In this document: in pieces, positions 25,601-33,020 of the stretch
How positions within the stretch are numbered: position 1 is the stretch's first letter
How the letters are laid out: the number at the start of each line of letters is the position of its first letter
Assembly (NCBI RefSeq): GCF_004210375.1
Contig: NC_134830.1
Coordinates: 168,709,874-168,773,873 of the forward strand
From: Tachypleus tridentatus
Lineage: Eukaryota > Arthropoda > Merostomata > Xiphosura > Limulidae
Length of the DNA: 64,000 nucleotides
Reading direction: 5' to 3'
Program-made: the position numbers and the translations under genes
The notes under the pieces: model-generated
Databases searched by the model: none
What the model saw: only the letters and a program-made list of their open reading frames with translations
Told to the model about the DNA's origin: nothing

Positions 25601-28600
25601 AACAGCAAGATAATTATTATTGCAACTTTTTTGAGTTTTTATTTCTCAAGAATTAATGACTGGTAACAACACTAAAATTACTATTATTGCAACTCATTTC
25701 TTCAGTTTTTATTTCTCAACAATTAACGGTTAATATTCACGAAAGCTTACACAAAAAATATTTTAGCATGTTGTTTAATAAAGTGAAAAATTTATTTTTT
25801 TAATTAGACATACTTAGTTTACCAAACAGATACAACTTTCGTTCACCAGTTGCAAAATGAAATCGATATAACTGGTTATCAAAATGAAGTAATTATAATT
25901 TTCTGTGTGTCACAGCAAGTATTTACGTAACAGTATTTGTTTAGTCAAGTGTGGTAGGAGAGATTAACACTTAGTGAAACCTATTTTTACATATATTTAC
26001 GGACAATCTAATCACTGATACAATAACATAGTAAAACTAATAATTTTAAATAAGTACCTCAGAAGTAGCATTGGATTGTTTGCTTATTACTTGTTAGACT
26101 TGTCATTATGTAACTTCTATAATATTTAAGCGATACGTTTATGTCTCTCTCTTGTATTTATTGTCGCAAGTTCCCTAAATGACAGAATAAAAACAAAATT
26201 GTAGTTTAGTTGACCCAGATTGTTAGATCATTCAGGCAATTTCTTTAGTGACATGCTTTGGCCGGCAGATGGACAAAATGTTTCATCATAAATATAAATA
26301 ATGGGCCAATAAATCACCCTGTTTAAAGCAGCAGCGTACTCACTAAGAAAAAAAAAAGTTTCCAACTGATGTAACTAATTCTGATAACACGAGACGATAA
26401 ACAAAAATACACCATAAAGCTGACACTTACAGTCCAATCCAAACTGGTTGATCAATCTTAGAATAGAACTTTTATAACAAAACCCCTATTATTTAGATTA
26501 ATTAGGTTAGGTTAGATAATTGGAGATTTCAGTTAAAGCTGTACTTTGTTTCCACAAGCATTTACTTTCAACAAATTAACAAAACTTTATAAAATATACT
26601 TTTCACGATATAATGTATTTATAAATTCATACAGAAGATTTCACCTAAGCTTAAGTGACTACACTCTGGGTTACTGTTTATTTTTCACTTTCACTTCAAT
26701 TTCTTAACCCTTAAATTACAGATTTGTACATAAGTTTCTTATTACTGCTAACTTTCACGAATTGTATCAGATTTAGCAGTTTTAACCTGTTATAATTCTA
26801 ACTCTGATCTAATGACACAATTAATTTGTGACATTAATTATTTTTTATGCAAAATATAAAGTCGTTTTTAATAATAAGTGATAAATCTCATTCCACTATT
26901 TTTGTCATTTTTGTGTGGCTTATGTTATGAGGGCTCATGCAATCAAACCGATGATATTTAAATAGACATTATGGTTCATGGAAAGTCGAGAAAAAAAAGT
27001 TTAAAATCCCAAAAGGGGTCTAGAATGGTTTCAGTTGTCAGTTAAATTATCACTTTTAACATACTCTCCCTTTTATTTTTACTGTTTCATTATGTAAGTT
27101 TAGTGTTACCATTTTCAGGGGACTTTACAAATCAAACTGTGTTTTCGAATACCAAAAACGACTAGGTAGCATACCTTATGGCTTTATTCAAATGTCAGAA
27201 ATGTTCTATTACTGATCGTGACCCGGCATGGCCAAGCGCGTTAAGGCTTGCGACTCGTAATCTGAGGGTCGCGGGTTCGCATCCCCGTCGCGCCAAACAT
27301 GCTTGCCCTTTCAGCCGTGGGGGCGTTATAATGTGACGGTCAATCCCACTATTTGTTGGTAAAAGAGTAGCCCAAGAGTTGGCGGTGGGTGGTGATGACT
27401 AGCTGCCTTCCCTCTAGTCTTACACTGCTAAATTAGGGACGGCTAGCACAGATAGCCCTCTAGTAGCTTTGTGCGAAATTCAAAAACAAACATATTACTG
27501 ATCGTACTGGTTATCTACTGACCCTAATTTAAAACGTTAATAAGTAACATTTAACTTATAACTTTTAATTATTTATATATTTTGATAAGTTTGGTTTGCG
27601 CTATCCGTCCCTAATTTAGCAGCGTAAGATTACAGGGAAGGCAACTAGTCATCACCACCCACCGCCAACTCTTGGGCTACTCTTTTACCAAGGAATAGTG
27701 GGATTGACCGTCACATTATAACGCCTCCACGGCTGAAATGGCGAGCATGTCTGGTGTGACGGGGATTCGAACCCGTGACAATCCAATTACGATGCCGGGC
27801 CATTTTGATAAGTATCTGCTTCATGTACTTAATATTTCATAATTACTAACCTACTCAAGATATAAAACATCGTCTGTACTGTGATAAAAAATGAAACTTG
27901 GATGGCCACACTTTATTACAAATAAATTATTTTGTAAGAAAGCAATATTAAAGAACAGTATGTTTACTAGTTACGGTTTAAACATCGAAATATGTCGAAG
28001 CATTAGAAACAAATTGGCATCACATTTGTGATTGTAAAAAAGCAAACTGTACTTTTTTCACACTTTTTTAATTTGCTTGTTTCGCATGTGAAATCATAGC
28101 ATGTTAAGTAACTTTTAAGACGGTCTAACATGTTTCCGAATTAGCTTATTTTATGAAGATGCTCAAATTAACACACACACACACAAAGAATGACAAAAGT
28201 GTTTACGATGGAAAATATCTATTTCAAAACATGATCACCAACTAAAGGTATTTCATCTCATAAAGTAAGGTTTTCTCTCAGTTAATATAGTAAATAAAAT
28301 GTAATTCTCGAAGGCTCCGGCATGTCCAAGTGGTTAAGGCATTCCACTCGTAATTTGAGGGTCGCGGGTTTTGCTCACCCTGCCAGCCGTGGAGGCGTTA
28401 TAATGTGACGGTCAATCCCACTATTTGTTGGTAAAATAGTAGCCTAAGAGTTGATGGTTGGTGGTAACGACTAGCTGTTTTCCCTCTAGTCTTACACTAC
28501 TAAATTAGAAACGGCTAGCGTAGATAGACATCGTGTAGCTTTGCGCGAAATTCAAACCAAACCAAACATCTCGAAATACATTTCGGTAGCGACGTTTTTG

Positions 28601-28902
28601 AAGGTTGGAAGGGTGAATGAATTAACTGTGATACAATATATTAAAGGTAAAAAAAGTCAGTTAACTGTACAATCAAATGAACCAAGTTATTTTACATTTA
28701 ATATTTTATAGCTCAGCTAAATGGCCATGTTTATCTCATCGTTAATGTTTCACAAAACAGATTCACCTCTCTTACATCAAAACAATGAACACGAAGTTGG
28801 GTGACTCACCTCTACTGAAACTGTGACATTTTCTGTTGTGCGATACGACACAATAGAAAGATGTGACACCCTGATTCCGTTTGAAGAAGGAAATAATTCC
28901 AT
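10612..28902 (-). CDS. LRMDA: LRMDA (C10orf11)-like leucine-rich-repeat protein, seven coding exons
   Basis: CDS = 28902..28810, 22454..22354, 19847..19721, 15413..15274, 14367..14238, 11077..10990, 10691..10612 (minus), 759 nt, 252 residues. Every intron has GT-AG ends and every junction keeps frame. The order of features matches vertebrate LRMDA: an N-terminal cap (SYIGQDC), leucine-rich repeats ([50 protein letters not shown]), then DEEDYQRYR, the LRR-cap [18 protein letters not shown], a variable linker, and a C-terminal tail [15 protein letters not shown]. Human LRMDA is about 200 residues; this one is longer at both the N-terminus and the linker. In vertebrates LRMDA supports melanocyte differentiation and its loss causes a form of albinism. 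I recall reports tying it to Rab32/Rab38 and Retriever, not verified here. Its role in an invertebrate is unknown. Introns of 0.3-6.4 kb hold SINEs and minisatellites. Confidence 0.9.
10990..11077 (-). CDS. LRMDA: LRMDA-like exon 6 (linker)
   Basis: Acceptor TTTGATAG before 11077, donor GTAAGT at 10989-10984. It encodes [16 protein letters not shown] then [13 protein letters not shown] plus one base, so phase 0 in and phase 1 out, matching both neighbours. The sequence is not conserved, as expected of the linker; the call rests on frame, splice sites and position. Confidence 0.72.
11356..11430 (-). repeat. Degenerate fragment of the second SINE family
   Basis: GGGAATCGAACCTCGG followed by TTCTAGCATTGTAA and GCTGCTGTCCCATTG matches the tRNA-like head of the second SINE family seen more clearly at 48,339 and 50,952. 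Intron 5 of the LRMDA-like gene. Confidence 0.5.
11501..11763 (-). repeat. tRNA-derived SINE, type B head
   Basis: Flanked by TAAACATTATAA (11489-11500) and TAAATATTATAA (11764-11775), a 12-bp duplication with one mismatch. The head reads, in complement, …GCGTGTTAAGGCGTGCGACT…, the type B variant. A short internal deletion has removed the AGAGGGAAGGCAGCT part of the body. Confidence 0.9.
12105..12310 (-). repeat. tRNA-derived SINE, internally deleted
   Basis: Tail and body start normally (ATTTCGCGCAAAACTAC), but the middle is shortened after GTGTAAGGC and the head is degraded (GGGAGTCGAGCTCC). No target duplication was seen. Confidence 0.8.
12388..14211. repeat. 51/65-bp minisatellite, interrupted by a SINE
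   Basis: The unit is 51 bp (CAAAGTTTCATCATAAAACA…TATATTCTA), optionally followed by a 14-bp piece (CAAAGTCCATTCTA) to make 65 bp. Near the left end 51- and 65-bp units alternate as a 116-bp dimer; toward the right end 65-bp units dominate. One lone unit lies left of the SINE at 12461-12723. The array ends only about 26 bp before the 5' splice site of LRMDA-like exon 5. Confidence 0.95.
12461..12723 (+). repeat. tRNA-derived SINE inserted inside the 51/65-bp minisatellite
   Basis: Head GGCTCGGCATGGCCAAG, full body, CAAAC tail. The phrase AAAGTTTCAT occurs on both sides (12451-12460 and 12724-12733), as a target duplication within one repeat unit would. About 15 bp of the body around CCCACTATTCG is missing. 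Confidence 0.92.
14238..14367 (-). CDS. LRMDA: LRMDA-like exon 5 (LRR cap)
   Basis: Acceptor TTTTTTAG, donor GTGAGT at 14237-14232. It encodes (R)[15 protein letters not shown], then [15 protein letters not shown] and [13 protein letters not shown]. This is the LRR-cap segment and the first conserved stretch after it. Phase 2/1 split Arg in, phase 0 out. Confidence 0.92.
14831..15165 (-). repeat. tRNA-derived SINE with a 53-bp foreign insert
   Basis: The body is interrupted at TTTTACCA by about 53 bp (14977-15029) containing CCCGCTAATACAGCGGTTAG and TTTACAACTCTAAATCA, after which it resumes at CGAATAGTGGG. The insert looks like the tRNA-like head of the second SINE family, here in the opposite sense. 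Intron 4 of the LRMDA-like gene. Confidence 0.85.
15274..15413 (-). CDS. LRMDA: LRMDA-like exon 4 (last leucine-rich repeat)
   Basis: Acceptor GTTGCAG, donor GTGAGT at 15273-15268. It encodes [33 protein letters not shown] and [13 protein letters not shown] plus AG of a split Arg codon. [10 protein letters not shown] and DEEDY.RYR are strongly conserved in LRMDA. Confidence 0.93.
15414..16990. other. Intron 3 of the LRMDA-like gene, right part
   Basis: Non-coding. Weakly repeated phrases (GTGGCTTAA…ACAGGATTTCG…GTTCAA) occur at 15,690-15,900, possibly a decayed repeat of about 70 bp. Nothing else recognised. Confidence 0.5.
17010..17279 (+). repeat. tRNA-derived SINE, type B head
   Basis: Flanked by CTTAAGGTTCA (16999-17009) and CTTAAAGTTCA (17280-17290), an 11-bp duplication with one mismatch. 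The head has lost the GTTAAGGC part (…CCAAGCGTGCGACTCG…). Tail (CAAA)n. Confidence 0.92.
17330..17513. repeat. 56-bp tandem repeat, about three copies
   Basis: GACTAGTCCACAGAACATGG and the following GCCACGTGTAGTAGCTGTTT recur with a 56-bp period (17405 and 17461); the first copy is diverged. A 64-codon minus-strand ORF over it is a product of the repeat. Confidence 0.9.
17604..17654 (-). repeat. SINE tail fragment
   Basis: Only the 3' end of the dominant SINE is present (AATTTCGCACAAAGCTACTC…CTATCTGCGCTA). It is cut off sharply. Confidence 0.8.
17900..18003 (-). repeat. Second-family SINE, diverged copy
   Basis: TTTAGCACAAAGCTCC, GGGCTATCTGCTGTCC and GTTTGTAAGCTTACCACTA correspond in order to the second SINE family. 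Confidence 0.6.
18034..18977. repeat. 39-bp minisatellite, about 24 copies
   Basis: Unit GTTGAAGAAGCTCCTAAAGA + TTTAGACTAGTACAATATT, 39 bp. Left copies are diverged; right copies are more alike and favour a CTGAAGATTTGTATTAG variant. Because 39 is a multiple of three, one frame stays open for 75 codons as a repeated [11 protein letters not shown], which I treat as an artefact. Intron 3 of the LRMDA-like gene. Confidence 0.95.
19080..19240. repeat. 36-bp tandem repeat, about 4.5 copies
   Basis: Unit TAACTGTAATATGTGTAGTA + AGTACACCCTAAATGG, 36 bp. The period is a multiple of three, so open frames exist on both strands; none looks real. Confidence 0.93.
19721..19847 (-). CDS. LRMDA: LRMDA-like exon 3 (central leucine-rich repeats)
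   Basis: Acceptor AATAACAG before 19847, donor GTATAC at 19720 (weaker than consensus). It encodes (R)[33 protein letters not shown] and QTLSVNKNK. Two LRR consensus strands ([21 protein letters not shown]) are visible. Phase 0 out. Confidence 0.93.
21012..21268 (-). repeat. tRNA-derived SINE, type C head
   Basis: Flanked by TGTTGTTAAATG (21000-21011) and TGTTGTTGAATG (21269-21280). The head in complement reads GGTGGTTAAGGCACTCGATTC, the type C variant. The AGAGGGAAGGCAGCT part of the body is missing. Intron 2 of the LRMDA-like gene. Confidence 0.92.
21697..22137. repeat. 55-bp minisatellite, eight nearly identical copies
   Basis: Unit TGTTTTACAGGATATAGGCA + CTGACTGTTAATTACACCAA + CTTGTTTTCGCAGCT, 55 bp, copies differing by only one or two bases, so recently amplified. 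Each unit has two phrases resembling 3' splice sites (TTTTCGCAG, TTTTACAG) on the plus strand, antisense to the host gene. Confidence 0.95.
22354..22454 (-). CDS. LRMDA: LRMDA-like exon 2 (N-terminal cap and first LRR)
   Basis: Acceptor CTTTCAG before 22454, donor GTACAT at 22353. It encodes [18 protein letters not shown] then [15 protein letters not shown] plus AG of a split Arg codon. SYIGQDC and RRLDVSFN.L are the recognisable LRMDA blocks. Confidence 0.93.
22475..22672. repeat. 32-bp minisatellite, about six copies
   Basis: Unit AGAATACATAGAAACTTCCA + TATACAAATCCA, 32 bp. It begins about 20 bp upstream of the exon 2 acceptor of the LRMDA-like gene, within the region where a branch point is expected. 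Confidence 0.93.
23085..23108. repeat. (TA)n microsatellite
   Basis: Uninterrupted TA run. A second, shorter one lies at 23358-23371. Confidence 0.95.
23144..23336. repeat. Palindromic (foldback) element
   Basis: The left arm contains GGCTGGTACGG, TTATTAACACTTCTATTGAT and CGTTTCGACCTTCC. The right arm contains their complements in reverse order (GGAAGGTTGAAACG, ATCAATAAAAGTGTTAATA, CCATACCAGCC). Arms of over 50 bp surround a loop of about 35 bp. The outer CACTTG/CAAGTG ends also pair. Related to the repeats at 1-118 and near 42,695. Confidence 0.8.
23655..23925 (-). repeat. tRNA-derived SINE with a perfect 12-bp target duplication
   Basis: CTATGAAAACTG stands on both sides (23643-23654, 23926-23937). 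The type C head is truncated and damaged (AATCACTATGAAAG instead of the usual CACCTGGCCATGCC). Confidence 0.92.
23946..24235 (-). repeat. tRNA-derived SINE, type B head, adjacent copy
   Basis: Flanked by AAAACTGAAA (23931-23940) and AAAACTGAAC (24236-24245). It landed in the duplication of the preceding SINE, so it is probably the younger of the two. An ORF reading into it (79 codons, minus) is not a gene. Confidence 0.92.
24870..25125. repeat. Decayed tandem repeat, period about 45 bp
   Basis: Phrases of the form GGAACTGTTGA…GTAAAACC…ATCATTACTGTGA recur about five times with many changes. A 106-codon minus ORF reads them as VPGI-type repeats; I regard it as chance. Confidence 0.6.
25408..25740. 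repeat. Decayed tandem repeat, period about 65-75 bp
   Basis: TTTTTATTTCTCAACAATTA, ATGACTGGTAACA and ACTATTATTGCAACTTA recur four to five times between 25,410 and 25,735. Confidence 0.75.
25741..27200. other. Intron 1 of the LRMDA-like gene, middle part
   Basis: AT-rich, non-coding. I see no SINE, array or exon here. Confidence 0.5.
27220..27492 (+). repeat. tRNA-derived SINE, type B, young copy
   Basis: A perfect 13-bp duplication TATTACTGATCGT flanks it (27207-27219, 27493-27505). Intact head, body and CAAACA tail. One of the best preserved copies in the window. Confidence 0.95.
27591..27801 (-). repeat. tRNA-derived SINE missing its 3' tail
   Basis: A perfect 12-bp duplication ATTTTGATAAGT (27579-27590, 27802-27813) flanks a copy that lacks the usual CGAAATTCAAAAC tail segment and has a shortened head. 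The intact duplication suggests an altered copy inserted as such, or a deletion confined to the element. Confidence 0.9.
28313..28566 (+). repeat. tRNA-derived SINE with B-box deletion
   Basis: The head reads GGCTCCGGCATGTCCAAG. The segment from the end of the GGGTTCGAATCC box to ACATGC is missing (GCGGGTTTTGCTCACC). Body and tail are otherwise complete. Confidence 0.88.
28810..28902 (-). CDS. LRMDA: LRMDA-like exon 1 (start exon)
   Basis: ATG at 28902-28900 in a good context (A at -3, G at +4); donor GTGAGT at 28809-28804, phase 0. It encodes [18 protein letters not shown] then [13 protein letters not shown], joined to LSYIGQDC of exon 2. The frame stays open upstream to a possible acceptor (GTTGCTAG before 28959), which would add 19 residues if a farther 5' exon such as 32,352-32,254 is used. 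Confidence 0.78.
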
Positions 28903-28959
28903 TATACTCCAAGAATCACTCTTAATTTTGTGTTTTGATGCATTCCTTTCCAACAAACT

Positions 28960-29735
28960 CTAGCAACTGTTTAATTTTGTTAATTTAAGTCCTTAGTCGA
29001 CAAATAATTCAATAAATAGTTTGTTTTTCCTCTTCGGTCCACAGTTTCAATTATAAACTGCTGTCCTCGGATTCAATGTAATAAAACTAGTTACTCAAAA
29101 GAGGCCCTCTTCAAGGATTTTCTGGGATCACGTGACTTTCTGGTTAGAGGTAACATGATCACACCATAGACCTTTAAAAGATACCTTACAGCTGTAGAAA
29201 GAATAGAAAACGACAATGCATATGCTTGTAAAGCTCACATATGACCGAACTGTTCACCCAGAAATCCAATGTTTTGGATTTCTTCAAAGCGTAAAGCATC
29301 CTGAATTACGTTATACAAAAATGCTTCAGAAGTTTACTGAATTATTTATAGAAAGATCAAAAAGGTTTAAATGGTGGATCGAGTTTCTATTATCTTTGCT
29401 CCACTAAAATCGTTTCTTTTATTCATCATAAATGAATAAATGCGAAACATTTCTAGAACCTGTAGGGGTTGCTGAGTGGTTGGTTTTGTTTTGTTTTAGA
29501 TGGAAATTTAGAAGTACCACATGAACAGTCAGAGCTTGGTAACAAATATTTCTGATTCAAAAGGTCCATAATTTGCAAGTAAACTTAGTTTTTATCTTTT
29601 ACCACAAAATATCTTTGGGTCCCCTTCTAGTCTGTTAGAATTTCATATCAATGTTGCCACAATATATTTGTTCTTATCAAATATGCTACAGAGCAACTTT
29701 CAAATATTTAAATATATTTTGTTTTTAATCCCATA
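28960..29735. other. Between the LRMDA-like start exon and the hAT relic
   Basis: A 63-codon ORF at 29216-29407 (+) has no recognisable motif. No TATA/initiator pair stands out for the minus-strand gene. Confidence 0.4.
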
Positions 29736-29737
29736 AT

Positions 29738-31533
29738 ATGGATAGGTGCATTATTCAAAAAATAAAGAATCCAGATGATGGTGAACACTCAGAAAATAAA
29801 GATAATTTAATTTATTCGGGTATTACTGCCGAAAATAGAATGGCGCGAGACTGGAAAACCGTGAAACGTTTAACGAAAGTTGGGAGTTGAAATTTGCAGT
29901 GATTGAGGCAAATAATAAGCCAGTGTGTCTTTTGTGTAACAAAATTTTTAGGAATAATAAAAAATAATGATTTAAAAATAAAAAAATGACATTCTTCAAA
30001 AGATAAATAATTTGCAATTAGGTCGAAGAACAATTGTCCACAGAATGCTAGAGTTAGCAAAATACATAGATAATCAGTTGCTTGAACAACTAAAAGACTG
30101 TTTGTATTTTTCTTTAGCACTAGATGAGTCAACAGATGTTAGTGACACTGTACAGTTGATATTTTGGGTTCGATATGTAACTTTATATCTTCAAGTGAGG
30201 GAAGAAATGCTTGGCCTTTGTGGATTACGAGATCAAACATGTTGAAAAAACATCTTTTAAAAATTTCTTGAAATGTCCAAAACCTCAATCTGGATTTAAA
30301 AAAAAAAAAAAGGTTTCTGTCACAACACGGCGCTCCCGCCATGACTGGCGTGAAATTGGGATTTGTTTCTCTTTTGAAGCAGCATTTAATTGAAAATAAT
30401 GTGAAGTCCAAGCTGCCATCTTTCCATTGCATTTTGCATCAAGAAAATTTATATGCTGAGATGTCTAACAGTGATGAATTGAAAAATTTGATGGACATTG
30501 TTGTAAAAATTGTGAATTATATTAGAAGTGGAAGCTCTCTCATCCATCGACAGTTTGTTGAGTCTTTGAAGAAAAGCAGTGACTGTACTTTTAATGATCT
30601 TACTGATTATTCAAATGTAAGATGGTTAAGTTGAGGAAAAAGCTTGGAACGATTTGCTTCCTTATTTCCTCAAATAAAAGTGTATCTTGTTGAAAAAGGT
30701 AAAATTCAAAATGCGACATGATGGCTCTCTTGAATAATTTGAATAAGAAACTTCAGGGAAGAGGTAAAATAATAAGCGAGCAATCACAGTCTATTCATAA
30801 ATTTCCATTAAAGCTAAACCTCCTTGCGTAACAATTACAAAAGAATACTTTGACACATTTTACAAAGTTGAATAGTTTTCTAGAAAATAATAAGGACTAT
30901 GATTTCTTTGATGCTAAAAATGATCTCTGTGTAAAGTGGATCAAAAATCTGTCTCAAAAATTTGAATCAAGTAGTTCCGAATTTAAAAATTTGCAATTGA
31001 TATTTGAATTTTTACATGATCCCTTTCAATTTAACTTAGGAAATTTCAGTAAAGAAATTACATCTTTTCTGGCTTTGGATAAGTGTGGATTTGAAGACGA
31101 GATGCTTATCCTGTAAAGTGTAGAACACATAAATGGTAAACAAAAATGTTCCATTATAGAGATGTGTCTCACTCTTCCGAAAAATGAGAGTTTTCCAAAT
31201 TTAAAGATAGCAATTTCAAAATTATTTTCCATGTTTGGATCCACATGAGCGTGTGAGTCAACGTTTTCAACGCTATGTGTTCTCAAGTCTAGATACAAAT
31301 CCTGGCTTACTGACATAAATTTAGAGGCAGAGCTAAGATGCTCATTGAGCATAGATATTAAGCCGAATTTCACAAAACTTGTTGATGAAAACCCCCATTG
31401 AAGGTTTGTTGAAATGCAATTATTTTGATTAAACTAACATCTTTCGAATTTTAGTTTTTTTTAATAGTGTGGCCAACGCTGGTTTCATTAGCCACAGTTG
31501 TGGCCACTATGAAAAATACGGTGACTACCCCTG
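29738..31533 (+). pseudogene. hAT-family transposase pseudogene
   Basis: The reading begins MDRCIIQKIKNPDDG at 29738 and is broken by several frameshifts and stops. Blocks in order are: a zinc-finger-like KPVCLLCNKIF (about 29,920); SLALDESTDVSD (about 30,112), the first catalytic Asp region; PSFHCILHQENLYAE (about 30,420) and YSNVRWLS (30,610), typical of the hAT RNase-H core; and finally CESTFSTL…KSRYKSWLTDINLEAEL…S (31,255-31,350), the hAT C-terminal dimerisation segment. It resembles the ZBED5/SCAND3/GTF2IRD2 type. A candidate right end GTGACTACCCCTG finishes at 31533, a common hAT terminus read in complement (CAGGGGTAGTCAC). I could not match the left terminus or an 8-bp target duplication with confidence. 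Confidence 0.88.
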
Positions 31534-31675
31534 TACTAAGTAATTTAGTTTGGATTTAACCTGAATCTAAAATTATTATATTTTTTAAAGAAATAATATA
31601 CTTACTTATTTGTTACATCATGTAAAAATTAGCTTATGACTTATAAAAATACGATTATTGGCATTTTGCTTACAG

Positions 31676-31849
31676 TTTGTTTGTTTGTTTTTGTTTTTTG
31701 GAATTTCGCACAAAGCTACTCGAGGGCTATCTGTGCTAGCCGTCCCTAATTTAGCTTATGACTAGTCATCACCAAAAATACCAACGATAGTATTGGTCAC
31801 ATTATAACGCCCCACGGCTTACAGATGTTTGGCGCGGCTCGGGCGCGAA
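31676..31849 (-). repeat. tRNA-derived SINE, heavily deleted
   Basis: TTTGCTTACAG flanks it perfectly (31665-31675, 31850-31860). The body has lost several segments and the head stops at GGCGCGGCTCGGGCGCGAA. Confidence 0.88.
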
Positions 31850-32253
31850 TTTGCTTACAGAGAATGCCTGTTACCGTGATTTTGGTTCGTAAGTTAGCTT
31901 CTAGAGCCTCAAATTTTAACAGTTAAAGTTATATATTAACTGATAACCCCTGCTCAAAAACGCATCTAAATACATGAAAATATTACATACAACTGACCAC
32001 AGCTAAGATTTGACAAACCAAGTTTTCGCAAGTTTTTGTACTTGAACATTTTATATACTTAAAGAACCAAATATCTCGTGACATTTCATTGGGTGGTTAT
32101 TAAGTAACTCAAAACGACGAACATCTGTTCACCACAACAAAAAAACTTACAAACTTATTGAAACACGCAAACAAAATTAGCATAAACAAAATCAGTCTAG
32201 ACCTTGTCTTGCTCATTTTGTTTCCTTTAAGTACAACATGAATCGTTTCTTAC

Positions 32254-32352
32254 CTGACCGTCATTCCACAGTAAAGCACCTTCACGTAGCTGAATTTCGC
32301 GGATTTTGTGGAAGCAAGGTGCTGTATTTTGGTTTGTTGTCGCGTTCGCCAT
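32254..32352 (-). CDS. Candidate 5' coding exon, minus strand
   Basis: ATG at 32352-32350 opens MANATTNQNTAPCFHKI then REIQLREGALLWNDGQ and ends at a consensus donor CAG|GTAAGA (32253). It is on the same strand as the LRMDA-like gene and 3.4 kb upstream. Its phase-0 end would fit the possible acceptor before 28959, giving a longer protein. It could instead start a different gene or an isoform. I recognise no domain. Confidence 0.4.
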
Positions 32353-32810
32353 ATTGTTTGCTCGTCTTGACAAGCAGGTAAAACGTCCTTGAGATTCTCA
32401 AACCTGTTTCCCGCCACAAAACGCTAGGAACGTATATCAAGGCACTCGGCTCCCTTTTTAATCTGTAGTTGATTTTAAAGGTTTTAGAACTTACACATAT
32501 ATAATAAATGAATCCATTCAGAAGATTATACATCCCGTCTCGAACGTTGAAGCTAACATTAACCGGCTTGATATTATGAATAATAGGTCGTAATTCAATA
32601 AACATAGAAGTTTTAAAACTGAATTCTATAGTTTTTCTGCATACTACCAATAACACTATATAACAAAATTTTTACTTTTTCTTATTTCTGGGCAGAAAGT
32701 GTTACTTTCCAATTGCGGATGCCAAAAGTAAATAGAAAACACCCATTATCTTCTTCAGACTTTGCTTTTGTGACTTGGGTAATGAAATTTTCAAATTTAC
32801 CCATTTTCCA

Positions 32811-32922
32811 GAACATTCCAGGTAGATTTAGTGCTGAGTAGCTGATAGAGAATTTTCTCGAACTTACAATAATTTGCAAGAACTTTCTAGGATGTTGTAG
32901 AGCTTACGAGAATTTTCTAGAA
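32811..32922 (+). promoter_or_regulatory. Heat-shock-element-like cluster, three sites exactly 30 bp apart
   Basis: GAATTTTCTCGAA (32850-32862) and GAATTTTCTAGAA (32910-32922) are perfect GAAnnTTCnnGAA triplets. GAACTTTCTAGGA (32880-32892) differs by one base. A two-part site GAACATTC lies at 32811-32818. Heat-shock factor binds such inverted GAA units. The spacing of 30 bp puts the sites on the same face of the helix. Function is inferred. Confidence 0.6.
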
Positions 32923-32934
32923 CTTTTGTAGTAA

Positions 32935-32970
32935 TATATATACAGGGGCTCACCATTCACCACTTCAGTT
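32935..32970 (+). promoter_or_regulatory. TATA box and initiator of TIR element copy 1
   Basis: TATATATA at 32935-32942 lies 32 bp before the A (32967) of TTCAGTT, a match to the arthropod initiator. The spacing is the textbook one, and the ATG of the pseudogene follows at 33021. Confidence 0.6.
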
Positions 32971-33020
32971 TAGTTCTACCTGCCTAAGTGAACACATAGA
33001 CCTATCTGATTTTATCAGAG

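Noticed and set aside
29216-29407. 63-codon plus ORF near the LRMDA-like start
   Set aside because: No domain, no splice or promoter support, and length within chance expectation for this base composition.
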